From Verpa conica (Eukaryota; Ascomycota; Pezizomycetes; Pezizales; Morchellaceae), in assembly GCA_033030425.1 (NCBI GenBank), contig JAUFSD010000024.1, positions 682,001 through 746,000 on the forward strand: a stretch of DNA of 64,000 nucleotides, written 5' to 3'. The stretch's first letter is position 1, and every line of letters begins with the position of its first letter. This document shows, in pieces, positions 36,198 through 47,751 of this stretch. The notes beneath the pieces were generated by a model, which saw only the letters and a list, made by a program, of their open reading frames with translations, was not told the DNA's origin and searched no databases. A program made the position numbers and the translations under genes.

Positions 36198-36853
36198 GGC
36201 ATGGGCAGAGGCTGAAGCTAAAGGATTGTGGATTAAGATGCAAAAAGCGATGTGCAAAAGAAAACAGCCAGTTAGAGCAAGAGGGGAACAAAAAGCAAAT
36301 GTTGGACGTTAGGGCCCTGTAAAGTACTGTGAAACCCGTGATGTTCCTTACTGGGAGCTAAATTGATGAACGAGACGCGCCTTACTTAACACGCGACGCG
36401 AATGACACCCCGCAATCGAGAAAACAATAGTTTAGATTTACGCGTCCCGGGGTCTAGAAATTTTTTAAGGATGAATCCTCAAAACTTGGCATCACACTTT
36501 ACCCGTAGCTACATACATGTACTCTCAGAGTCTATGCACTTATACTGTACTGTGTAAAAGTTCATTGGCTACATGTATATATTATGTCTATAAGGGCCAG
36601 CTTTTCTCTGGTTGTATACCCTTTTCGGGGCTTGCAGGTTGAGCCGCCATCTATCTGTTGCACAGGCATAGCCGAGCTCCCTGCCAAAGTCACCCGGCTT
36701 TCCCCACCCACCTGTCACCCAAAATCCCACCCGAAATTCAAATTGTCACCTTAAAACTCTTCGTGTGCCGGTAATAAACTCTTCTTCAGACCTCAGAAAT
36801 TACTTCCCTCTCTCCCTTTTACATCTTAATCCCCTCTCTGCTTATCAGCAAAA
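36198..36853. promoter_or_regulatory. Divergent promoter of DNA2 and the carrier gene with ACGCG boxes
   Basis: Four MluI-box cores lie within 250 bp of the DNA2 start: ACGCG at 36375-36379, 36391-36395 and 36396-36400, and full ACGCGT at 36440-36445. Two TACATGTA palindromes follow at 36514-36521 and 36570-36577. The pyrimidine-rich stretch 36780-36850 leads into the carrier start. Confidence 0.6.
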
Positions 36854-38301
36854 ATGTCGACTAAGGACCAGCCCATCCCGTTTTCAGTGTCCTTTGCGGC
36901 CGGTGAGTTACTTGAGTTTTTTTTTCTTTCCCATTTTGATATTGCTTTTTTTCGTAGAAAATTTGTGCAAAGCTGACCCGGGGGGGGGGGTTATAGGTGC
37001 CATTGCGGGTATCAGTGAGGTTTGTACAGCTCTACACCAATAATCAATGGCAGAAACTAGAGCACTAACATTGTTGCTTTCTCCTCGTACCAGATCCTCA
37101 CAATGTATGTTTCGTAGAATTTTAGAGTGATTTTTTACTCCGAAATTAATACTAGCTCTTTACTCTAGGTACCCCCTCGATGTTGTTAAGACTCGAGTGT
37201 AAGGAAGCTCCCTCCATAAAACGTCACTCGAATCCTCGACTAAGCTTAAGAATGTAGACAACTGCAAGACAACACTGCTGTTGGTGCTGATAGGTATAAT
37301 GGGATGGTCGACTGCTTTCGCAAAATTATTAAGAACGAGGGGTAATATCCTACCCTCAAAATTAGGTGTAAAGCTCTATAATAACCGTAAACTAGTTTCT
37401 CGAGATTATACCGTGGTATCACAGCTCCCATCTTAATGGAAGCCCCCAAGAGGTAGTTCTAAATCTGTCCTAGAATAGGAGCCTTCCTCTTAGCTAGCTT
37501 ACCTAACACTACACTTAGGGCCACAAAATTTGCTGCCAATGATGAGTGGGGCAAGGTTTATAAAAAGCTCTTTGGTGCAGCTGAGATAAACCAGCCCTTG
37601 GCAATTCTCACTGGTGCTAGTGCCGGTGCAACAGAGTCTTTCGTCGTCGTCCCGTTCGAGCTTGTCAAGATTCGTCTACAGGACAAGGCATCTGCAGGCA
37701 AGTACAATGGTATGATTGACGTAGTCCAGAAGACCATCAAGGCAGAGGGTGTGTTAGCCATGTATAATGGTCTTGAGAGTACAATGTGGAGACACGTTGT
37801 GTGGAATGCAGGCTACTTTGGTGTGATCTTCCAAGTCAAGTCTCTATTGCCCAAGAAAGAGACCAAGCAGGGACAGATGCTGAACGATCTAATTGCCGGA
37901 TCTATTGGTGGTACTTTTGGTACTATGTTGAACACTCCGTAAGTTTAGACGTTTTCCAAGCAATATCTTTCATCCTTTTACTAACTTTGATTGGGTTGTA
38001 GTGCGGATGTGGTTAAGTCTCGCATTCAAAACACTATTCGTGTCAAGGGTGTGGTTCCCAAGTATAACTGGACCCTTCCTTCAATAGCAATAGTTGCTAG
38101 GGAGGAAGGCTTTGCTGCTCTTTATAAAGGCTTCCTTCCCAAGGTCCTCCGTCTTGGACCCGGAGGAGGTATGTGAACCCTAGCGTACCTTTACTAGTCA
38201 GAAAATATTAACGCTCCTCAGGTATTCTCTTGGTCGTCTATACTGCTGTACTCGACTTCTACAGGGCATCAAGGGACGCAAAAGCCGCGCTCACTATCTA
38301 G
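36854..38301 (+). CDS. ODC1: Mitochondrial 2-oxodicarboxylate carrier
   Basis: Nine exons: 36854-36902, 36997-37019, 37094-37104, 37169-37198, 37258-37341, 37396-37452, 37519-37938, 38002-38168 and 38222-38301, total 306 residues. The three mitochondrial carrier signatures are present: PLDVVKTR at 30-37, PFELVKIR at 130-137 and PADVVKSR at 225-232, one per repeat of two membrane helices. The sequence (ITAPILMEAPKRATKFAAND; VWNAGYFGVIFQVK) matches the yeast Odc1/Odc2 group, which exchanges 2-oxoadipate and 2-oxoglutarate across the inner membrane for lysine metabolism. Exons 2 and 3 are only 23 and 11 nt, yet frame and motif PLDVVKTR confirm both. No presequence, as usual. ODC1 versus ODC2 cannot be told apart here. 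Confidence 0.94.
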
Positions 38302-38504
38302 AAAAAGAAGACATCAGTAGAGATATAGATGATGATATTTATGAAGCGCTTTCGTTTTCTTCTTTTCTTCTTTTCTTCTTTTCTTCAAGTTTTGGTTATG
38401 TAGACAAAGAAATAGAGAGGCGGATTTCATATTTCTTTCCTTGTAGTCGTAAAAGATCCACCTGCTTTTTTGATTATGTATATACACTACCCTTTTAGTC
38501 CAAT

Positions 38505-39308
38505 TCACGAAGAAGTACCATCCTGTCTCTGCCTAACACTCCTCTCTACTTCTGACTCCACAATGTGCTCGTGCACAGCCTGCGTGACCAGCTCCCTCAA
38601 CTCCCTCTGCGTCTCCACACTACTAAAATTCGGCCGTGATGCCAACTCCTGGATCCTCTGCCTTAAAGCATCATCGACCGGCGGGAGAGACTCACTTGCG
38701 TCTTCAGCCGCACTCAGATTCACGGAGACACCCGGTGGAGGTTTCGGAACAGCCAAACCGGACGGTTCGAGATCCCGAAGGTATGCGGCCACTAGCGGGA
38801 ATGACCCATCGTCCTCGATTGCCTCTGCAGCCTATTCAAGTCAGAAAGAAATACCCCCCTTTTAACTTGTGAATGCATACAGTCAGTCCGGAAATATTCC
38901 GATGATTCAAATTTGCGCCCAAGTCCTCCACGAGAATCTTTGCGACCTCTACTGTCTCAGCGGCGAATAGTGGGGTGTCGCCGTCATGGTCTTCGATGTC
39001 CACGTTCCCGCCGTGGGATCGTACGAGTGATTTTAGTAGCGAGATGTGACTGTACGATACAGCGGCGTGGATCGGTGTGTCTTTTTATTCATTTTAGAAA
39101 TAGATTCACCCTGGAACGTAAATAAATTGTTTTCTTTTTTTTTATTGAAAAGATTTGTTGTGGATAGTGGGGCAGTTGGTGGGGTCAGGGAGTACTTACA
39201 ACCATTCTCATCGTGTGAGTTGACGGCTGTGGGATCTTGTGCGAGAAATTGGCCGACCGAGATGATGTCACCGTCACTAGCGGCTATCCAGATGTTAGGT
39301 GAGGGCAT
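38505..39308 (-). CDS. Small ankyrin-repeat protein
   Basis: Three exons, 39200-39308, 38881-39080 and 38505-38831, give 211 residues. The first about 125 residues form three to four ankyrin repeats (NIWIAASDGDIISVGQFLA; TPIHAAVSYSHISLLKSLV; DTPLFAAETVEVAKILV; SGLTAAEAI). The C-terminal part is Pro-rich then helical (RQRIQELASRPNFSSVETQR). It resembles the small yeast ankyrin protein YCR051W in length and layout, but the assignment is tentative and the function is unknown. No signal peptide or membrane segment. It converges with the carrier gene (204 bp apart). Confidence 0.85.
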
Positions 39309-42163
39309 ATTTTGAAGTAGTAATCTATATCAGTTCTTGAAGCCGAGGTATTGACAGGTATGGGGGGAGGTTGTGCAGAGGGATGAAGCTCAAGGGTTTT
39401 TTTTCCCTTCCCTTCTACTCTGATGGGGGTAGCGTGGGAGCGCGCAGATTTGATGTTCACGTCCCGGCTGCTGGGATGGTTTTTTTTCTTTCCCTTGGGC
39501 TCCACTGCTGTAATCATAGAACTCTTAGGGAAATAATTCTTTTTGGGTAGATGCCCCTACTAATCAATAATCAAACCCAACAAAATTGGCAGGTGGCTCT
39601 AGGAAGGTATTAGTCTTATGGGTAATAAGTCTCCCGCCCCCCGGTCCCTGTGGTATCCGAGTGATTGCATGTGCATGTGTGGGTAGCTGAGCCTCCAATC
39701 GGTTTAAAGGAGCTTTGCACCCATACTCGGGTAGATAACTGTGAATACATGTACTTTACTATTGTTTCCCTCTAAAACCAAAGCCGAAGCTTGCTTATGA
39801 TATACGTGTTAGTTTTAGTTTATAAGATCGTCGATATCGCTAATAATAAACAAATACGAGAAGCACAATTAATACATAGTTTAACGTGTCTTATCTCTTA
39901 GCACATCTAGGTAGGAAAACCTTTCCCATGCGCCTATAGCAATTTTCAGTACCCTCCAGGACGCATCTATGTGTCCTGGAAATTAAATAAACTCATCTTG
40001 AGGTAATACAAATAAAGGTTAAATATATAGAAACTAACTAACATAAATCTACCTCCTAATTTAATATTAAAGTCAATAAGGAATTTTGCTATAGCCTCTC
40101 TCTCTTTTCCCCTTTCCGTTAAGCCCACTCTCTCTAGACAACGCATTTTCTTATCGTTAACCCATTAACCCTATGAGGTTTGGGTTTAGATTTGTTTTTC
40201 TGCTGTAAGTCAGATATTTTACCCTCTAAATTGAGGTGTTTTTGTGGTGGAGGGTATCTAAAGTCCTGCAGGCATGGAAAACGTTTTCTCCATCTAGGCA
40301 TATAATCGCGTGCCCCCCAAAAAGTTTTCGCTGTAGTATGCTGCTTTATCCCGCGGAATAACCGTATTTTCCCTCACGCAGAAGCCATTATGATGGTGGC
40401 GAACGAACGAACGAGGGTCAAAGCTACGATGGTGGAATTTGGGTAAGTGGTGTGGTGTTTGTTACATAACTCGATATAGCTAAGTCATCCTGATATCATT
40501 AGAGTAAGAGGATATGTTTCGAATGCGCTAGATTACCATAGGATGGTAGTTGGGCGTTCCCTGAGACATTTGGTGTCGCTATGCTATGCCTATTGCTCTC
40601 TCCCCTCTTTACCATCAGGTGAGCGAAAGCATTAGAAATCGAATCGGTTCAGGCATAAATCTTATAATAATCGAGGGACCCAGAATCTACATAGCATACT
40701 CCTGAAACAGGGAGGGGAAGATGTGCCTCTGTTAGGGGGGGGGAGTTCTCAAAGGAAAAGAAGTGCTTGTATGTACTATATGACTTCTGGTACATATTGG
40801 CCCTTACCCTGAGCCCCATGCCCCACTAGTTTGAGGTGCCTAAATGGCATGGTGACCTCGGTACGTAGATACATGTACCTGACTTTTCTGATAGCACTAA
40901 AAATTGCATATCTCATCTACAATCCCCCTTTGCCTCTAAGCTACCCGGTAGCATCTGAAAGTCTTAATGGTGCGCGGCGCAGCTCCAATTGTTGGCGCTA
41001 GCAGGACGGAATGTACAAATGGAAGGCTGCATACATGTATCTACCTACCGGTAGTAGTCTCGCAGGGAGCGGCAGTCGTCGATGCATCTCTTCGGCCTTC
41101 TTTTCAATCACTCGGTAATTCCATGAGACTTTAGCTAGAGTAGTACGTATATAGAGGACCTGGCTCGTGACTGCTGGAGATCCTATGTCAATCTCTTCCA
41201 TTACATCGTATCTAGTTTTATTTGTACGGATGGATGTAGCTGTGCAATACCTTTGTAATTACAATATCGGTAGCAAAAGTTTGAGAGGGGGGAGGGGATT
41301 TGCTCCTCTCTTCGATCAATCGTGTCGGCCTCAGCATCCGTACGGCTTCCACTGCCTGATTCGGACCGCCGGGTGCGTAGGTACTGGGTAGAGGAATTTA
41401 TTTCCTCAGCCGGGTGTTTTTGGGAGCAAGAGAGAGAGAAGAGAAGGGAGTAAGGGAATCAATAAGCAGTACTCGTCGGTCCCTCTCCACGGTATGTCTG
41501 TATCATACATTTCTATACAATCTCTCAGCCCAATACACCCTCGCACAGACACCCTTCAAGAAAGAAGAAAAGAAGAGCCAGAACTACAGCCAGCTCCTTT
41601 CCTTTTTGCGCCAGCACTGCTTATTGCCCTACTCGCAGCTTCTGGGGTACCTATTATTATAGTTGTCCTTATTATATTATTATTATCTAGAGATTGTTGG
41701 GTACATACATACTGGCAGACCTTCCTGCCGGGTCTCTTTTTTCTCGTTCTGTCGTCTTCTCTATCTATCGTTGTCTTTTAAACCTTTTGTGCTCCTTCTC
41801 TACACACACCCCTTCCCTCCCTGTTCCGCCGACCTGTATCTGCCTGTTTCCTCGGGCTGAACATCCCTCCCAATTTCCAACACTCCTACCCCCCCCTAGT
41901 AGCCACCCATAGCCGTCGTTGCTGTCGTCGTTCTCGTCATCTTCCCAACAATTGTCAACCCTTCTACTTCGCGAAGGTCTCCCCCCCGAGGAACTGTCCC
42001 AGTCACAACTACTACTACCACTCTACTACCACCACTTCATTATTCATTACCACAAAACCTACTAAGCTAGCTAGCTGTTACCCGGCGCCGATAAAGCGCA
42101 CCTCCGTCCACACGGACAGTACCCTAACTCTCATGCCTCTTTTTGTCCTGCGTTAAGTTACTT
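39309..42163. other. Long intergenic region and SCAP 5' leader
   Basis: No gene is visible in about 2.8 kb. Three TACATGTA palindromes (39746, 40870, 41032) are scattered through it. From about 41490 to 42120 the + strand is very pyrimidine-rich with many short ORFs, which fits a long 5' UTR or promoter for SCAP. I found no clear sterol response element (TCACNCCAC) by eye. Confidence 0.5.
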
Positions 42164-45100
42164 ATGGTATACTGATAGCTCCCCCCCTCTCGTCTCTTTA
42201 CATGACTTTCTCGTACTATCGGTTGCAACTCTCTGACTCTGCTAGTTTTGGGCTCTGATATCGCCATTTAGACACACAGCGGAGCCGCCGCGACTCTCTG
42301 AATCTTCTCCTCTAAGATCCTTCTTTCAGCGCCATGGAGAAACGGTAGCTCGGCACCCGATCGTCTCCATTGTCACTTCCGCGGTATTCGCTGTTGTGCT
42401 ATGTTACCCTTTCCCGATCCTCTACTCGACAACAGCTCCCGGGCTACCTTCGGTTCCTCACCATGTCTGGACTTCTGCAAGGCCCTTTTCGAGTTCCTAC
42501 ACAATCCCCGACATTGGAATCAAGCAGGCATGGGTACAGGGGTCATACATGGATGCGTTGAACTCGGAGGTGTTGGAAGAGGCGTTAATGATTCAGCAAG
42601 AGTTGTTGGGACCGGGAGTCTCCTGTGACTCGTACTCGGGGGAGGGTTATTTCGATGAGATGGTGCCGGTGCCCGGGCTTCAGACACTGGAAGGGAACAA
42701 GAATAAAAGTTTTGGGGGAATGCCGGCTGGAATGTTTATACATTCACCTCTGCTGTACTGGAATTGTTCGTTACCTGCTGTTCGCAATGACCCTAATTTA
42801 CTGCGTACTGTTAACCAGGGGATTAATCGCCGTTCTTCAGCAAATGTGACGTTGCGGTGGGGATCCGTCTTTTCTGGGAAAAGGTTTCATCATCAGGAGT
42901 TGGTTGCGGCGGATGCTTTGGTTATAAGTTTGTTTTATCACTTGGATTCATCGGTGGGGGAATTGTGGGACCGACGGGCGGCGTCCTTGGCACAGAGTGC
43001 ATTGGCTCACAAGAGATATGAAGTGTATCCGAGTGACGGGAAAGAAAAAGGGAGCACTCTATACGAGGTCTGTCGACTATTTCGGGTATGGGGGGGAGAA
43101 GCTCTGAAATTGACGATGAGAGACAAATAGTTTCGGTTCCAACCGATGAGTATGCTCGACAATATTATGCTTGCCGGTTGCTACTTTTTTACGCTGGCGT
43201 ACTTGGGTATGTCTTTGCGAAGTTTGCGGGCCGTAAAGTCGAAGTTAGGCCTCATTGTCACGGTTTTGACTCAGGTAGCTACTCTTCTCCGTATTTGGGG
43301 TTAGGGATGGTGCAGCACTAATATTTTATTTTAGATAGGCTTTTCTATCATGTCTAGTTTCACGATATTGGCGTTCTTCAAGGTACCAGTGTCTCACGTA
43401 CCAAGGTATGATTCGCACCTCAAAGTATCAACAAGACTTTTGTTTGTAAATTTATCCTTATTAACAGCTTGCTTTAGAGAGTTTTTCCCATTCGTCGTCA
43501 TTGTTATTGGACTAGAAAACATGTTTCGTCTCATCAACGCCGTATTAGAAACACCAGCAGAACAGCCTACAACAAATCGTATAGCTACTGCTCTTGGCGA
43601 AGTTGGATTTCTCTCAAGTGTTACTGTCGGGACAGACGTTGCTCTGTTATGCATCATTGGCCATTTTTCCGTACCGGCCGTCAGGGAGTTTTGCATGTTT
43701 GCTGGAGTAGCCTTGGTTATGGATTTTATATTACACTTGACGTACTTCCTGGCTGTTTTGAGTGTTGATGTACGGCGCATGGAACTACAAGATTCGCTTG
43801 ACCATATGAGTTTTCACGATAATGATCACGAGTCTAAAGGTCCTTGGGAAAGTACGCCTACCGATCAAGGTTCATTCATCGAACTTATCATGAGAGGTGC
43901 GATGCCTGTGAGCACAAGAATTGCTGGTTCCGCGATCGTAATATTTTCTGTCTTTGTGGCTACTTCCGAGCGGGGCTGACATTCGCATAGATGATCTGCT
44001 TCCTTATGGTACTCAATATTCACTTCTTGGAGAATCAATCACCTCTGCGGACGTTTCTTTCACTACTCGAAATGATAAGCAATGGCTTAACTATCAATCG
44101 TTCGGATAGTACGACCCGAAACGCAGCCACCATGCCAGTTAATGTGGCTAGGTCGCCAACATCGTGGTTGAAACTACAGGATCAGCTCACGGGCAAGGAG
44201 CTAATACGGATCGTTAAACCTGGGGCGCACCGAATGGTAGCTAAAGCATACGATCCGTTATTCTTCGTCGTCCGTGGCTCGAATCGATCTAAGATACCAA
44301 ATATGTTGCCAAACCTAGCAAGCTTCGTTGACCTGCACACAATCACCCAGCATCTCCAGGGTTTTATTTTGACTATTATTATAGTGATAGCTGGCGTGAC
44401 AATATTGATGAACTACCTTCTTATGAAATATGTCTCAGATGAGATGAGCGATGGCGCAGGGGCAGAAAATGAAGGCCCTCTATTGACTTGCCAGACATTG
44501 TACGAGGGGCACTCATTAGACGTGGTGATGCTCGCGGCTTCAACTAGAGGGGTGGTTGTATCAGTTGGACTCGATAGAAGAATTGTTGTCTGGAAATTGA
44601 AGACGAGGTGGCAGGTTCCGTCAAAAGATATTATCCGTCCGACATGTGCAGAGCATTTATTATGGCCCGTGATGGCCATCACATTAGACGAAAAAGGGGA
44701 GTGGCTCGCAATCGCTCCGAGAGCGGGGAGGATATCGATTTGGCATGTTGGAGAGGCAACGTTCAAGAGGTCAATAGCAGTCGATCTAGCAGGCAACCAA
44801 CCAGCAGCGTTTTTCTTTGAGTCGGGAAAAAATGGGGCTGCAGAGCAGGGGCCGTCTTTGATTATCTTGAGGCAGAATGGGTGGCTTTCAGAGATCTGTA
44901 TAAATTCCGGACAGTGCGTGCATCATAGAGTTTGTACAGGTGTAGTAGTTTCATCGTCTCATGGGGTTTTTACGCCAAGATTGCCTCTGAGGATCGTTAC
45001 AGCTTGTCAGAGGGGGACGATTTTTGTTACGTCGAAGCTGGCGGGGGATTGGCATTCGAGACAGCTAAATCTGTTTGGACAACATACGATACAGCCAATG

Positions 45101-45972
45101 CTGGATGTAGGGGGTGAGGCTACTACAGTATTACCACTATCGGCGCTGGGGATGATTGTCGTCTCGAGATCCTGTAGCGTGGATCTGGTTGACCTTTTGT
45201 CAGGTATGTACTGTTTATGAACGCCTAGACTTATGTGGGGATTCAGCTAACATTATCAATAGGTAGCATTGTTCGAACATTCCAGACAGGGCAGTTCAAA
45301 CCCAGTTCATTAAGAGCCTTTCACGCTAAACGTCGGACATGTCTATATTGTGGGTGTCCTGCTGTTTTATCATTCTCTATCGCCTACAGTGAGAAGGAAT
45401 CGGGCATGTTCATCATGCATACTTTCTTCTCCTCACGAGGTAGAATGCGGGATGTCTGTCTCCGAGCTGAGCGTGACCGAAGAGAACGTAAGTGCTGCGG
45501 TTTCGAAAGCGTTGTGGAGACCATGCACTGGCTTGAGAACGTTGAAGGCTGGGAGTCAACAAACTTAAATATGGTTACCGGAATCCGCCGACGTGAAGCT
45601 ACTCAAGAAGAACAATCATCAGATGACCACGATAGTTGCTCCTCCTCCTCACAAGCATATAGTCTACGTAGGCGCAAGCAGATGCAGCGAAGGTCCAGTA
45701 CCGAGGATGAAGACGAGTGGGAGGCGTGGACTATGCACGCAGATGGTGTGGTAACGGCTTATCCACTGTCATATAAGAATGGTGGGAACAACGACGACTC
45801 GTTACTCGTTAGTAGAGCTGGTCCTGTATGTCGTGTTGGGCAGAGGTCAGTAGCTGTTGGTTTCGGGAATACAGTAAAAGTTTTGCTTGTTGGGAATGAA
45901 CGGTATGAGGATGATGAAGACGATGATTTGTATCAAATTTCACGGAAGGCACGCAATTATCACCGGCGGTAG
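42164..45972 (+). CDS. SREBP cleavage-activating protein (SCAP), sterol sensor
   Basis: Seven exons: 42164-42166 (ATG only), 42246-43085, 43131-43274, 43335-43405, 43478-43937, 43991-45203 and 45263-45972, total 1146 residues. The sterol-sensing domain of several membrane helices is clear: AYLGMSLRSLRAVKSKLGLI, FFPFVVIVIGLENMFRLINAV and the conserved LAVLSVDVRRMELQDSLD. A large lumenal loop precedes it. The C-terminal half carries WD40 repeats (YEGHSLDVVMLAASTRGVVVSVGLDRRIVVWKL). SCAP escorts SREBP from ER to Golgi when sterol or oxygen is low; in fungi this supports hypoxic growth and azole tolerance. The first exon is inferred: it gives MFWALISPFRHTAEPPRL, like the start of other fungal SCAPs. 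The 43938-43990 intron (GTAATA) was chosen over two other donors for membrane-helix length. Confidence 0.9.
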
Positions 45973-46335
45973 TCCTCATGGATCCTGTTTCTTTCTTTCA
46001 TGGTATATCTTCTTTTTCTTGGGGGTTCTTTGGTTTCCTATTATTTTTTTCCCTTCTCTCATCTTAACGATACCTTTTTTTTTTTGTGATTTCTCCTCTA
46101 GGGACCCATATCTGTTGCATTGCATTCCAAATCCTCTTTCCTTCTGTTCTTTCTCATGTAAGTGAGACTGGAATACCGTTCTACCTTTACTGGCTGAACC
46201 TTGGTATCTTTTCTCTACGGGTTAAATGGAGTTGGGTGGGGTTCGTCATTCTAAGAATGAAAAAAAGAGAATAGTTAAAGCGATGAATGTGCAAAAATAG
46301 ATCCCGCATTCCCGGGACTTTTTTCCTGTTTTGAT
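45973..46335. other. Short intergenic region between convergent genes
   Basis: Likely holds the SCAP and LYR-protein 3' UTRs. T-rich tracts occur at 46005-46085. Nothing else is visible. Confidence 0.5.
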
Positions 46336-47372
46336 TTATGCCTTTCTTTCGGTCTGAATTTTATCCTGTGCTTCCTTCTCTTTCCTCTTCTTCTGTCTCA
46401 AACGTTTTCTCTTCTCCCTTTTATATAACCTTATACTATCCTCCTTCCTCGCCTTCTCGTTATCAATAATCTCCTGGTATCTTTTCGTCAACTCCAACCC
46501 TCTCTCTTCCATCCTCCTCATTCTCGACTTTACTTCATCATACGCATTGCGCGCCTCGAACACCCACTTTGACCTCCGGTCATATTCACCCATCATCCTA
46601 TCAAAGTCATCCTCTTCATGAGCAATCTGTATCCACTCTTCAAGCTTATCACTCAGGTCGATACGCTGCTGGCGCTTCTCGACCCTCCTCTTGATGACCA
46701 TTGACACACTAGTACTCTGTTTCCTCCCAGGGCGACGGAAGAAAGTAGAAAGTGAAGCATTCCCAAACGATGGAAGCCGCCGGAGAAGAATCCTGATTGC
46801 CCTTTTTCTATTTTCCCGAGCAACTGGATCTATGGAGGCAGCAAGGCGTTTAAGCCTCTTGCGACGGGTCTTGGGTGGTGTTGGTGGTGGGAAAGTAGGT
46901 GGTGGACGAGACGGCGCTTGGGATATGGCCTTTTGGGCCTTTTTTAGCTTCTTGTGGGCTTGGAGCTTCTCTGTGAGGAGGGCGGTGAGGGTTGGGTTTC
47001 CGGTTGCGGCGCCGCGGAAAAGGGCTTCATTCTGAGCGCCGTTACTATGGGTTCTTTGTTGAGACTTGGGTCATTTGTGGTTTTGAGGGTGAGGGTACCT
47101 CGTAGGCTGATCTGAGAACTGTTCTTATGTTTTCAAGGCCTTGGATTCTTCGGTCTTTACGGAATTTTTTATGGATCTCTAACTGTGCTTGTTTCTTGAC
47201 GTTGTTTGAGAATGGAAGGTATTTGCAATGGGAGAGGAATGCTTTATATAGTGCGAGACCTGGATAGAATATGTATATTAAAAATTAGCTCAAGAGCTTA
47301 CAAGGACATGAGAGGGAGGAAGGGAATAGTACAGGCTATTCTGTGGGCCCGAATTTTATGAAACCCAGGCAT
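46336..47372 (-). CDS. LYR-motif (Complex1_LYR) protein with charged C-terminal extension
   Basis: Three exons, 47333-47372, 47099-47259 and 46336-47031, give 298 residues. The start MPGFHKIRAHRIAC leads into LALYKAFLSHC, the LYR tripeptide region, and then FSNNVKKQAQLEIHKKFRKDRR, a typical LYR three-helix bundle (about residues 14-70). LYR proteins bind acyl carrier protein and act in mitochondrial Fe-S or respiratory-complex assembly. The remaining about 210 residues are Pro-rich and then highly charged coiled coil, ending in Lys-rich KREKRKRLRQKKRKEKE. This layout resembles the fungal Cup1-like LYR group, a tentative match. The first donor (GTACTA) is weak, but joining restores HRIACLALYKAF in frame. 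Partner and pathway are unknown. Confidence 0.78.
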
Positions 47373-47751
47373 ATTATTGGTATTCTCCCATTGATGGGCG
47401 AGACCTGCAGGTTGACATTGTCCCTCGACTGTCTCCCGTCAGGCTGAGCCGCATATTAAAAATTGTTAATCCGGGTAACCTTGGACCCAACGGTGGGATG
47501 CTCCACACCAACGCCTTGAAGATATTCGAGAATAAATAAAACGGTTAGGGGAAAAGACCGTTCCTGGATAAGGTGTCTATATCTCATCACCTCAATTGCC
47601 TACTCATAGGCTTCATTTAGCGACTCTAGAGGAATTTATTTCATCCTATTCCATTGTCTGGTGAGTAATACCGCAAATAAACCCCACCCTATATGGAAAA
47701 TAGTTTCATTGACCTGATACAATAGGCTTCGTCGACTGCGATAGCTCCGGT
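47373..47751. promoter_or_regulatory. Divergent promoter of the LYR protein and uL2m genes
   Basis: A 379-bp gap between two genes whose products likely both act in mitochondria. I recognise no particular binding site. Confidence 0.4.

Noticed and set aside
43088..43321. Frame starting MGGRSSEIDDERQIV within SCAP
   Set aside because: It is out of frame with the sterol-sensing domain; the AYLGMSLRSLRAVKSK frame after the 43086-43130 intron is the conserved one.
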